The position numbers and the translations under genes are program-made. 64,000 nt of DNA from Sepioteuthis lessoniana (taxonomy: Eukaryota > Mollusca > Cephalopoda > Myopsida > Loliginidae). Below, piece after piece: positions 1-13,264 of the stretch. Numbering within the stretch: position 1 is the stretch's first letter; every line of letters begins with the position of its first letter. The stretch is taken from assembly GCA_963585895.1 (NCBI GenBank), contig OY757915.1, positions 88,429,747 to 88,493,746 on the forward strand. The letters run 5' to 3'. The notes under the pieces were generated by a model. The model saw nothing but the letters and a program-made list of their open reading frames with translations. It searched no databases and was not told where the DNA came from.

Positions 1-48
1 ATTGCTTTTTTTTCCTGTAGTTTAATTTCTGTTTGTTCATGTTATTGT

Positions 49-110
<62 letters not shown>

Positions 111-257
111 TTAAATTGTGGGATTTCCACAGTTTCAGCTTGTAATAATCATAGTAAAAAGGTGGCTTCATTGAAGGTGGTTATAAAAGTATCCAATTAT
201 TTTATTTATATCCAGTATGATAAAAAAATACATATTTTTGTGTATTTTATGTTACAG

Positions 258-317
258 GCCAAAAAACTGACTATGCATTGGATTGAAAAGTGGCAAGAAA
301 CCCATGATATATTAACA
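258..317 (+). CDS. Exon a: neck region after the kinesin motor
   Basis: Acceptor TTACAG at 252-257 and donor GTAAGT from 318 bound a 60-nt, phase-0 exon encoding AKKLTMHWIEKWQETHDILT. The WxxKWxET pattern is the helical segment just after the motor domain and before the FHA domain in KIF16B/STARD9 kinesins. This is the first exon visible, so residue numbers used here start from it; the catalytic motor exons lie outside the window. Bases 1-257 are the 3' part of the preceding intron and hold a (TG)n(TA)n tract at about 53-107. Confidence 0.85.
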
Positions 318-3300
318 GTAAGTAAATACATGTGAATTTTTGCTTTTATTTTTACCTGACTTCATATTTGGATTGTGAATTGTTTTTTTCTTTCATTATA
401 AAAACCCTAGGGTTGTAGATTATCATGTGTACATTTTTTGTGGTGTAAACTTTTTAATGTGTCAAGACTTTAATATTAGTTGAAGAAAGTTATCTTTATG
501 TGCCAACATTGGGGATACAACTTATAGAGGATTAATTGTTGCAAGTAAATGCTGCTACAATATTGTGGACTTTGAAGTGGTTAGTTGTGGTTATCATTTT
601 AATCGTGATAATGGATATAAAAATACCTTGTACAAGTTTTATTGCAGGAACAAAACTAAGAAGAAAAAGGTGATATGATATGAGATACAAAAAGAGTGAA
701 TGAAGGTGTCCATGTAGATAAGACCTTTATCGCATATACATGTGTGGGAAGTTTCTAAGAGACTTACATATTTGAGAAGTGTTCCTTTTGTTGTTGGTTG
801 TGTGCAATTATATATCATGTCTATATCCATGAAAGTAAGCTTACAGTATTGTACATTGCTGTGTGGTGTAGTGTTGAATGTCTCATGATGTCTGCTGGTG
901 ACAAATGCATAAGCCATAAGCCTGAAAACAGGTCCTTGCTTCTTGGCCATGTTGTGCAGGAAAACTTTTTTTTTTTTTTTTCTTTTTTTAATATATATAT
1001 TACCCTGGATGTAATGGTAATGGAGGGGGAAGTTATCTACCCACCATGCGAAGAAGGTTGCTGGTAAAGAAGCTAATCCCAGTATTGATAAACTATCATT
1101 AAACTTAATCCCTTAAAGTACAAAGATTTTGTAGTACAAACTGTTTTGTCGAATTCTGGAAAGATGCTTTTAGGTAAACTGATTGAACCACCAATTTTTG
1201 ATTAGTATTTCTTTCATCTTAATTTTAGTTGCTTTTTATCTCCAGTATTTGCACCATCTGTCTACAGTTGTCAGAAAAGTGTTGATCAGAAATAAAGACT
1301 ATAATCCTGTGGAGAAAATACAAATTTGTATTTCTTTACATCAGAAGGCCTGTTTAATCATACCAACTGCTCTGCTCATTGGGCTGCAAGAAAATTTACT
1401 ACTCCGAGAAGAAATAATGTCTTTTGTAGCTGAGAACCTACTCTATTCGATAATCTTACTGTGTAGACTATCTGTTGTAGTTTCCACTGAAATAATTAGA
1501 CGCTCCTTTTACATAGATCTAGATATATATGCATGTATTTTTGGCAGCAATTTATTAATACAAGTTTGGTTAAAAACCATGGAACTTATCAGTTGGATCC
1601 TGATATAAAGAAACTAGCTAAAAAGCTAAAGAGAAAAAAACAGATTATGAAAAAAGGAAGTTCTGTGGTCTTTAAGTAAACTCGTATAAATAGTGTGTGT
1701 GTGCGCGTGTGTGTGTATATGTATATATATATATATACACACACATATAATTGCCTTATACATATGTGCATTTCTAACAATCATTTTAATTTAAAAAAGT
1801 TATTTTTCTTTCAAACAAAAGCTAAGATTTTATTTCTAGTGTAATATTATACAAACAAAATGGCTGTTTTATATAAATTTCAACTTTTATTTTTTCTATT
1901 CTGGTTGAACATCATATTACTGTTTGTATGTACGCTAGTAGTATTATCATTTTTCTGGGTTTTTTTTCTTTTTCAATTAGTAATTAAGTATTGTTAACCA
2001 TTATTAATTTTTGACTAGTATTTCTTTCATTTTAATTTCAGTTGCTTTCCCTTGCAACTATTCAAACCGTAAGTCTATGTTTGTCAGTAAAGAGTGCCAA
2101 TAATAAATTAAGAATAAATTCTTGAGCTTATATTCCTTTGCCTTGAGAAGCCTGGTTAACAATACTGGCTGCTCTACTTAATTGAACTATGAAATCTCTG
2201 TGGCTAACTGAAGATCAAATCTAACTGTATAGACTTTTATTCTTTTTTTTTTTTTTTTTAATCTCAATTTTAGAGAGGTTTGAGAAATCTAAACTTCAAA
2301 ACACAAGGTGTGTTGAAAAAGTATTGAAACTGAAGCTGTAATTACCAAGACAGAAAAGAACATTGGAAGAAATTTTAATTTTCTTCAGAATAGTATTTTT
2401 GGCATTCCACACACTCCAGCAAATTTTCCATTGTTTTGGTTAAGTCATCTCTGAAACTTCTCTTTTGATATAAATACTAAACTGGGCCCATCATATTTCT
2501 TTTAATGTCCTTCAAATCTTACTCTAAGATGAATTTTCAGGAAATGAGAAAATCACACACTGTTTGGTCTCATGGTTATGGAGGGTGCCACCCATGTACA
2601 CTCCAGTCTTTCACAAAAAACTGTGGTTCAAAAAGTATTGAAGCTTGTTTCATAGGTCCCCCCCCCAAATTAACAATGGCTCATCTAGACCAGTATTTCT
2701 CACCCTTTTAGTATGAATGCTCACTGAACAACTTTGATACCTTCTACTGCCCCCCCGAGTAATAGGCTTATGTAAGTCACCGCCACCCACTCAAAGTTCC
2801 AGTGTCCCTCCCTCCCATAGGGTGATATTGATTCTGTTAGAAAATACTGCAACAGTGCCATTATTTTGGATAGATCAGCTTAAATAGTTAGAAAGATTAT
2901 GGTTCCTGCTACATTTAAATTTTGTGTCAATCTTTTTAAAAGTTGTAAGGGATAAATTTGTCATAAATATCTTTGAAAATTTTTTGAATTTAACCCTGGA
3001 GCCATAAAGCTGCCTGTATCACACTACCAGATATCACACACAGTACTAGTTACTTATATACGCCATTAATCTCAAGTGAAATTTGGCAAGAATTGCGTGT
3101 TGATTTTCCCTTGTTTTTTACTGGTACAAATTTGCTTACAACCTCTTCAAGTCACTTGCCCAGTCGGCTAGGGCTGTCGAATATACCGACTGCTTCTCTG
3201 CAGTGGGGTAAGACCCCACCCCGCCCAGTGAGTGTCCTAGATATGACACTAAACAATCTGATAGTGAGGTTCCAGTAATGCTGGAGCTTTGGGTAATGCA

Positions 3301-6300
3301 GAGTACCCCTTCATTGCCATTGCTCCCAAGTCTACTTTAGCCCAGAGTGGTAGCGCCTGATGAGGGTCCTACCTATGGGTTAAAAAGAACTAAGCCGTGG
3401 TTTTGAGAGTTTACTGTTTTTGCATTTAAACTGCATGTCTATACTAAACTGAATTTTTTAAAAATAGAACTGTTTTGACATTTAAACTGCATACTTATGC
3501 TAAACTGAATTGCTGGAAATAGAACTGTTTTGACCTCTAAACTGTGTACTTATGCTTAACTGAATTATCTGAAATAAAACTGTTTTTACATTTAACTCTG
3601 TATTGACCAATCGACTGGGGCTGTTGAATACACCAACGGCACCTCTGCAAAGAGGTAAGAACCCCTCCCCCCTCTGAGTATCCTGGATATGACACTTAAC
3701 AATATGATAGTGAGGTTCAAGTAATGCTGGAGGTTTGGGGAATGCAAAGTACCCCTTCATTGCCATTGCTCCCAGGTTCACTCTGGCCTGGAGTGGTAGC
3801 ACCTGATAAGGCCCTATCTCTGGGTTAAATAGAATTAATCTGCATACTTAGGTTAAAGTAAATTACTTGAAATAGAACTGTTTTGATAATCAAACTGTAT
3901 TCTTATGCTGATTTGAATTTTTTTTTTAAATAGAACTGTTTTGTCATTTAACTGTGAAAACAAAATCTGTACTCATATTAAACTGAATTTTTTGAAATAG
4001 AACTGATTATTTGTATAAAAATGGATTTGGCAAAGGTTGATATACCATAAAAACCAACCAACCTTCAAGCCACTAGACATCTTCCCTGTGAAATAATTTT
4101 AGTCACTGTCTCCTCTTAACACCCCCTTCATCCAGGTGATAATACAGGCTCTGATAAGAAACACTGGTCTAAATTGTAGAAATCATTATATAAGCTTCTC
4201 ATTTGTGCACACATTTTCATTTAGATTTTAAAAAAATCTAGACATCTAGAAAACATCCCTTTTATTATATAAGTTGCTCAGCTGTGCACATGTCTTCATT
4301 TAAAATTTAAACTATTAAAGCTTCAGTTACATCTTGTATCTTGGAAAAAGTATCTTTTTTCTCTCACCTCAACCTCAACAAAAATGAAGAAAAAAAAGAA
4401 AGTTTTTTCCATGCCTTGATTATGAAATTTTAATTTCCTAAATTCTTTTAAAGATTATTAAAATATGTTTCAGGTCAGTTTTTGAATTATGTAAAAAAAA
4501 AAAAAAAGAAAAAAAAAATAGAAAAAAATGCTATGTACATCTAAGTTTATTTATGTTTAATGGCATATAAAAACCCAGTTCAGCACAAAATGATAATTTA
4601 AAAAAATTGTTGAATATTATTGGGCATTTATTCATGTTTACTATTTGGACTACTTCCAATGGAGTTTATTTTTGTGCATATATTACAAATTTATAAAATT
4701 CTAATATTTGAGGGGGAGAAAAAAAAAAGAAAATGGAGGTGTTATATGCCACTACCATCAAATATGGTACCTTATTCCCCCTCCCCATTTTTAAAAGCTT
4801 TGTTCTTGGAATCCTTTGATTTCTTCAGATTTCTTGCAATCTTAAAAACATATAGCAAAGGTTAAGGGGATCTTTTGGAACCCAGGTTAGGACCAGTTTT
4901 GAGATTTTTATGTCTTATCAAATTTATTAATGTTTTTCTTTATCTTTTTTTCCTCTCTTTCTCTCTCTCTTTACTATTGTAACTTTACAGACAGACCAGC
5001 TGTCCGTGAAGATGACCTGCAAAGACGATGAGACTGAGAAGCCTATTGACAAAATATCAAAGATGCTGAACCCCACTGTCAAGCTGCTGCTTGTAGGACC
5101 CTTAATTCTTACTCTGTTTATATTTACATAGAAAATCTTTGTCTTCATTTCACTGCTTAAGTTCATTCAGTGCACAGTACATAACCAATCCCTCACTGTT
5201 TATCTAATAATACCCATTGGTACTATCACATCACTCACTATCTTTTATCTAGTTACTCTCTCTCTCTCTCTTTCTCTTTCTCTAGCATCTTGTAAAAAAA
5301 AAAGGGTGGGATTATTCATGTATGGATTGGCACTTCTGTCTAGGATTAGTATGTAATATCTGTGCACTCTGTTTAGGATCTAAGTATTACTTCCCAGAAC
5401 TTCTGCTTTGGATCAGAGTGTAGTGGCTGTACTTGTGCAAACTTGGTTATTAAAAACAAACAAACTATAATATAGACTATGCTAAGAAAAGCAGTTGTTA
5501 TTTTGAAGGGTTTAAAAATTGAATATTTCCTCAAAAATAAATATGAAATAAGAAAAACCTTTAACCATATCTCAAGCATCAGTGTAGAAAAAGCATACTA
5601 CACCAAAATGAAAATCAAAATTTGAACAACAATCACAAGTGTTAATTATAAACAGACTGAGAGATATAGATAGATATGAACAGACCGAAATTGATAAATA
5701 TGAACAGACTGAGATATCATTAAGGAAATTGTTTCTCAAAATTAATAATATTAAAGATCCTGGTTATGAAAGCAGGGTTTTTAATTATTTTAGAAAAAAG
5801 GGGTACTATGCATCTTAATTTTACTTAGGGTCTGTCACTAATAACAACTTTGCAGGCTAAATAAAGCATTTCTCTCAAGGTAGCTTGGCATCAGGTTCCA
5901 AGTAATTAATGTCTCCCGTCTTCTATTCCTTAAATATCTATCCGTCTTTCTAGGTTCAAGCCATGCACCATTTCCAGCCTTTCATTTGTTACCTTGTAAC
6001 ATTCTCTCCCAAACCAACTATATTATCCCCTTAGTAACTCTTGATTGGTAGGTTCTTTTCTCTACCATTCATCTGGTATTTTTTCAATTGCCTCCTTGCC
6101 TTGGCTAAATTCAGTTCTTTCACCTATTTTATTTGTATGGTAACATTTCCCCTCTCCAAACTTGTCTTTTTTTTTTGTCTTGCCAACACTCTTTGTACTG
6201 CAACCTTTCTTTTTTCATTTACCTGGCAATATTTCTCATGCCCCAAACACCTGTTGTTTACCTGGCAATATTGTGCCATAAATTTTTATTCATTTTATAA

Positions 6301-7252
6301 TAACTCATTTTTTATCTGTTCAGATATGTTTTTGATTTTTTTTTTTTTTTTTTTTAATCAAAATATTGTTTTTTGTTTTGTTTTTCTACCCTTAACCCTT
6401 TCATTGCTACATTTTCCAATTTTTTTTCATACATCTCAATGCCTTATTTAAAAAAAAAAATTGTAATTTAAAACCTTTAAACCACTCTAGAATATTGGTG
6501 TGTGAACAATTAAAACTATACTTGGGATTTCCTAGTGGGTTGAAGATATGGAGCATCAAATATAATGTAAGAAATTCACCTAGTCACATGATATGGCACT
6601 AAGAATATGCCTATAGTTGCACACAGCACTAGGAAATCAGCTATAGTTGCACACTGCATGTCACTAGGAATTCGACTATAGTTGCACATGGCACAGTACT
6701 AGAAACTTGACTGTAGTTTCTTAGAGCAGTGAAAGGGTTAAGCAATATCTGCATTTGATATTTATTATGTAATTCTGTTATTGTTTATCTTAATTATTCT
6801 CTCTTATATCATTATGATTATATTACTCTCCTTTATGAGATAATTTTGTTTCTGATTATATAAAATTATGTGTGTGTTTATGATATATACATAAATTTTT
6901 GATTGAGAAGAGAGCAAATGAGTGAGTACTTATGCAAAATACTACCTTACTTGTTCAGGGAGTAGCATCAAAGAACTGTTACCCCAAAGCCAACCTTGTC
7001 AGGGACATCTGTCCAAGCCAAGTTGTCATGTCCTTTCCAAGTTTAGCTAACAAGCTAATTCTTATTTCACCAACTCAATGCAACCCACTGTCTCCTGAGG
7101 CACTCTATGTAGGTTATTCATTTACTTTCTCTTGGGTTGATTGCTACTGCACTAATTTGGAAGCTACTTTCTTCAAATGGCATATGCAGCATCCAGCAAG
7201 TCTCATGCATCTTTGCTGATACCATTTTAACAGAAGCGTTTGTGTGTGTGTG

Positions 7253-7291
<39 letters not shown>

Positions 7292-9508
7292 TACATATTT
7301 ATCTGCAGCATGACTGTTGAAATTTCATATTCCAATTGAGATTTTTTTTTTTTTTTTACTATTGTACTCATGCTGTTGGTAAAGGCATGAATCCACTTCT
7401 GATGCCCAATCTCATCAGCTTATACCTTAGCAAATCATGTAATGATTGACACAGAAAATAGGTCAAATTGCTCTCCTATAACTATTTTATTTATCCAGGT
7501 TTTTGTATCAAAAGCTGTTACACTTATAGTCAACCTTGACTGGGAGATATATATGTTTCAAATAAATTAAAAAAAAAAAATCAGAGCTCATGTCAAAATG
7601 CTGACATGAAAACAAATTTTGACTATACTATTTACCTCTTCCTCATGATTTAAAACATTGTAGTAACTGATAATTAAAGATATTCTGAAATGGTCAAAAT
7701 TCAATGATTTAAGTTTTAAAAAAATAGGGATATTGAAATATCAAAAAGGTGACAAATGGAAAAAATGTGAGTGTATATGAAAATAAGATTAATGAAATGA
7801 AATAGGAACATATGAAAAGACACAGTACTACAATATATAGATATCTTAAAGGAAAAAATTAAACCTTTTTTGTATTTTATAACCAACAGTGAAATTTTTT
7901 AAGATATTTTTGTTAAGTTTCTTGTCTGACAAACTTTTAGGATCTTCTTTGATATAAATCATATTCTGTGCTTTCCATGTACCATTCTTTTGTAATTCTT
8001 AATTCTTCAGAATATATAGTATTGCATGATGATCATTGCAATATGAGGTTTTAATTTCTCTGTTATACTGCATATGCACGCATACATATAGTTGTTCGCT
8101 ATATTTGTAAATAAAGAAGGCTCAATATTGAAGATAGAGGATTTACAGATCTAAGTTTGAGTTTGGTGATTGTCAGTTTCTTGCCTATGCAATTATCAGA
8201 TCAGGAAATGATCACATAGGCAAAAAACTGTCACCAAGTGCCATTTGACTCTATTTAAACTTAGATCTTACTATAATACACACACACACACGATTCACTC
8301 AGAGATAGGTGAACTGCTAAATTGCATACACAAGGAATTTTATTTACAGTGCTGAAGGCTTCTATTGGACCAGCCACACATTTTTTTTGAATGAGTTGGT
8401 AACAGAAGAATCATGCAACTTTGTACCACTGATTCTCAGAATAGTTTTTTTTTTCTTCATCTTGACTGGGTGTTTTTCTAAAGGTAATGAGTCCAGTCTT
8501 CTCTATTTACATATAATTGGAGTGAGATGGATTCGTGTCTTTACCGAAGGCTATTAGCACTAAGTGAATTGTGAACAGCCTTATCCAGCATTTGAACTAG
8601 GCTTGTAAAATCAGTTTTCTACAACAGTAACCGTTATGTTACACATGCCTTCATTTAATATATATGTATATATATATTGAATTGATAGATTGTGGTGAAT
8701 CTGACAAGATGATAAAAATAAGTGGAAAGATGGATAAATCAAACACTTACAAAAATTTAGTAATAGTGATATTTTATTCTTTTTTTATTCAAAGAATTTC
8801 ATCAGACTACACTACTACTAAACTTTTGTAAGTGTTTGACTTATACATCTTCTCCTCACATATATAATCTCAAGCTGTGACTGAAAAAATGGAAAACCAA
8901 GTTGTTGAAATTAACTATTCATTTGTATAAGATGTTTTGTCCATGTTTCATCAGATACTATGAAATTATTTTTAAAATGATAACTGTTTGCTTATATAAA
9001 TTGTCATGGAAACATACTGAACAACAGTTGCATGGAAGGTTTTGAATTTTAACTGTGAAGATTATATAAAAATCTGTTTGTGATCATTATCATAAGATAT
9101 TACTAAAGATTATTATTGAAAGCTAAGGAAGTTCAGTGCTAAATTAATATTAAGACAGAAAAAAGAATATTAATAAAAAGAAAAAAAAAAGACTTGATCA
9201 ATGGAAACTGAGGTGCAACAGTATTTTTTCATTTATAATAACCTTCAGTTGTATTTTATAGTATTATCAATGAATCACAAGCTACATTACTTTGCAATAA
9301 TAATCTTTATTAATATCTTTTTGTGACACAAGTAATCACACAACAGATTTTCAGATAATTTTAAGGTTTAAAATCTCTCAAGCAATTAGTTGTCTTCATA
9401 ATGATTTATGTTAACAAATTTGTTTTGTCAACAGTTTTGTAGTTTCTGATGAAGCTATATTGGCAAAACATGTTATACACATAAAATTTCAACAGCATAG
9501 TCATAGGT

Positions 9509-9557
<49 letters not shown>

Positions 9558-12369
9558 GACCTATTTCCTAATGAATATATATTTGCATATAAATTTTATA
9601 CACTAAATGTAATAATTATAGGATGGAAGTAATATTTTCATCATCAATTAATATTCATTCCCTGCTTACTTTCATTTCCTTTTTATAGTTTAAAAAATAA
9701 TTTTTTTAAAGTTTGCACTAATTATCATTTAAAATAACCTCCATAATGTTAAAATGCACTATCATTTCATACAGGAATATTCTTAAAAACAAATCATCCT
9801 TAAAATTAAGATTTAAAAAAATAATTCTCAAAATTCTGAACTTAAATTTTATATTTTTGAGCCAAGTTATTCTTATATCAAATGTTTTTTTTTTTTTTTT
9901 TTCTAGAGATTTGATTTGGTTTGATTTAAAAAAAAAAAAAAAAATTTGTTTTTTATTGCCATAATACTTGAACTGAAAAATTCCATCATTTTATTCAAGT
10001 GTACAGTGTGTATAGAAATAAGCTTTCTCTTTAAAACATTTTCCATATGTCCAAGGTAGTGTTTTGAAATGGAAAAAGTGGTCAATTGGAATCTCAGAGC
10101 TACTATCTTATTGAATGTAAAATCCAAAGGATATGTACACATTACAGAATTAATTTTCAAATGTATAGCCCCTCTTCACAGTCTCTTCATTTATAATGGT
10201 CTCTCATGAGAAGAGTGGATTACCAAGTTTTGCATATGCTAAGGAGTGAGACCTCCTTCACCTCAAAATAAAGAGGGTGTGCTGAGTATGACACTTAACA
10301 GCATTTGTTGGTGAGGCTCTGGTTCTGGAGATATAGAGTATCCCTTCATTGTTATTACTCTTAGGTTCACTCTGACTCAGGGAGGTAGTGCCTGTTTGAT
10401 CTCATTTATGGGTCAGTAAATCTGTTTAAAAATTGTTCATATTCAATAGGAATACTTGATTCCCATATAACTATTAATTATTTGTATTAAGAATACTTGG
10501 ATCAATTATAGTTTAAGGATTATTATTACTAATTACTTGAAAGCATATAATTGTGTGCAAACAAATGTCTTTTAAATAGAAATAATTACTTGAAATCATA
10601 TGATTATTGCTAAGAATACTTGAAAGCATACAACTGTGTTCAAATTATTTGTATTAAATAGGAATAGTTGATATTCTATAACTGTATGCAAAAAACTCTT
10701 AAGAAACAACCGTGTAAATATAAATATGCAATGAACACAATTCTCTAACCTGTAGGCATGAAATAACCCCAGACTGGTTGATATGCTGTTAAAATCAATC
10801 ATTTGAAAAAAAATAAACAAAAAAAACAAACTTATTTTCAATACACATTGTACAGTTGAAGAAGGATGTAGAATATATCAGCTGAAACATTGTGTTAACA
10901 ATGAAAAGAATTAGCTTAAAGTCTTAAACAATTTTTGGAAATGTTTTGAATTTGATAAATGTGAAATATTTTCTTGTTGAATTTTATTATGATAATGAAT
11001 AAGTGTAGACATGGTATGAATAATTAAATAAATGAGAAAAGACCTTTCATTTAGTTTTGTTTTGCCATTAGTCCCCATGGCCAAATTAGTTAACTTTTAT
11101 GATTCTAAAGGGATATATACTGGGTGTGCCAAGTGATTGAGAACAGATCGTAATGTTTAACAAAATAAATTCAATAGAAAAATCAGTATATTTTCAAAGT
11201 ACACGAACTTTATTAGAAAAACAAAGTTTCCCTCGGCCAGCCTCAGTGTTGCCTTTGATGTGACCGCATTCTTAGATGAAGTGATTCTCATTTACGTGTG
11301 CAGCTAAGAGGTCATTTTTGGTTGGTGTATGAAAAAATGAAAATGTTGAATTTGGTGCATGCTATTTATGCATTTACCTAACCACTCTGCTACAGGCAGG
11401 ATGCAACACAAGGTAAATTTTTGAATGGCGTTTAACAGGTTTAAATACCATTTTCCTTCTTCTAGTCTGGTTGCCATAAAGGGCTCATTCTGTCCTATTT
11501 ACCCATAGCTAGAGTGAGAATAGTTAGATTCATATTTTTTTCCAAGGATATTAACACTATGTGAAATGCAAACAGCTGCATCCAGAATTTGAACTTGGAT
11601 CACCATGTCCCTTTACAATAACTGTTATACCACAAGTCATGCATATCATATGACATCATGTTAGGTTTCCTTTCATTTATGGTCTATAAAAGATCTATTC
11701 TCAAGTACTTGGTGCAACTTTATTGTCTCAAGAAAATGTTAATATTGATTAATAATATCTGTAAATAATCCCACTTCTTTATTATATAATAATATTGTTA
11801 ATATATTTTTGCTTCACTCTCAAAAAAATCCAACTGTTTAAAAATGCATTGCATTTAAAAGACCAGAAATTAGCTATAGTTTTTATGACCTTGGTATAAA
11901 AAGATAAAAAAACGGTTTGTGCAATAAATTGGATTAAAAAATTAATACAGCATTTATTATGTGTTCCCAGAAAATGGAACAAGTGTTCAAGCCTTGTGAG
12001 AGGTTACTCTCCTTTGAATTCCTTCATCTTGCTTTAAAGCTCTTATTGTATGTATTTACCCAAGCCCACCACCACAGGCAAGTATGTGATACAAGGTAAA
12101 TTTTTAAGCAGAGTAATGTGAATTCAGTTTTCTTTCTCGTAGACTGGTTACCTAACCAAGGCTGAAGAACCTAATCTACCCTACTATTTACCAATAGCTG
12201 AGGGGAGAACCAATAGATTCATGCCTTTTGCATTAGTGAAAAGTGAAATACAAACAGCCTTATCCAGGAATTGAACTTGGATCACCAATTCCATTTCCTA
12301 TAATGATAACCATTTTACTAAAGCTCTTATTGTATTGAGTATATTGTGTATTAAGGTTTCCATAAAGAC

Positions 12370-12413
<44 letters not shown>

Positions 12414-13233
12414 CCTTCATGTTGCTTCAAAAAAAATTTTTTCTTTTGAGTCTTAGACTATTCTAGATCTTCTGATAAAAATCAAATGGAAAAATTTGTG
12501 AACTATCAGTAATGGGTTTGCTTCATCTTAGAAATTCCAGCTCACTTAAGACCATTCTTAAAGACTGGGCACATTCATTTCTATCAATTATCTAATTGCC
12601 AATTCTAATCTTGTTTCATTGAATCAATTTCCAGGAGTCAGATTTGAGTATTAGGCGTCCTCTTGGTCAACGAACAAATTCCATGGGTGTGATTGTGGAT
12701 TCCCAACAGCCTCATCTGAGAGGAATGGATGATGACATTTTAAGTACAGGCATTGTTTTATATTATCTAAAGGTTTGTATATTCCTTGTTTGCTTGACTT
12801 ATGAACAACATTTTTAAAATCCAATAGACAGTCTGTTAACCTGTTGATTTTCCATTATAACAATGATCCATGATAATATTCATACTTCTGTTTAGGAAAT
12901 AGTCAAGTGTTCTAATTTGCATATCCTACTTATCTCAGATATTGTAAAACACCCTGTACATTTCAAACGGTATCAAGTTTTTTTGAAACAACCTGTTTGG
13001 TTTGGTTTCTTTGTTTAATGGCATATCAACCTTTGTAGATTATTTAATGCTAAACCCATTCTCCTAGAAGAACAGTAGTGGTACTATTTAACTCATAGCT
13101 GGGAGGATAAGGGGGTTCATACCTTTCTCAATGGTATTTGCCTGAAAGTGAACGTAATAGCGCGAGAAACAAACAGCCTTTGTAGACTTAACTAAGATAT
13201 ATAGTATTGTTTATAAATAAGTTCATTTATACA

Positions 13234-13264
<31 letters not shown>

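Larger units (their letters stand above)
318..12634 (+). other. Large intron between exons a and b
   Basis: 12.3 kb of AT-rich DNA with mariner relics, Rep1 and SINE3 copies, fold-back elements, (TA)n tracts and T-runs listed separately. An open frame of 141 codons at 1183-1608 has no recognisable domain, and its DNA resembles a second stretch at about 2000-2235, so it is taken as repeat-derived. Between these items I see only low-complexity sequence. Confidence 0.7.

Noticed and set aside
1183-1608. 141-codon + strand open frame, hydrophobic at its N-terminus
   Set aside because: No recognisable domain, AT-driven composition, and its DNA resembles a nearby stretch that is not open; best explained as repeat-derived.
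6041-6451. 136-codon frame rich in Phe and Leu
   Set aside because: It is the translation of T-rich low-complexity sequence; no codon structure or splice context.
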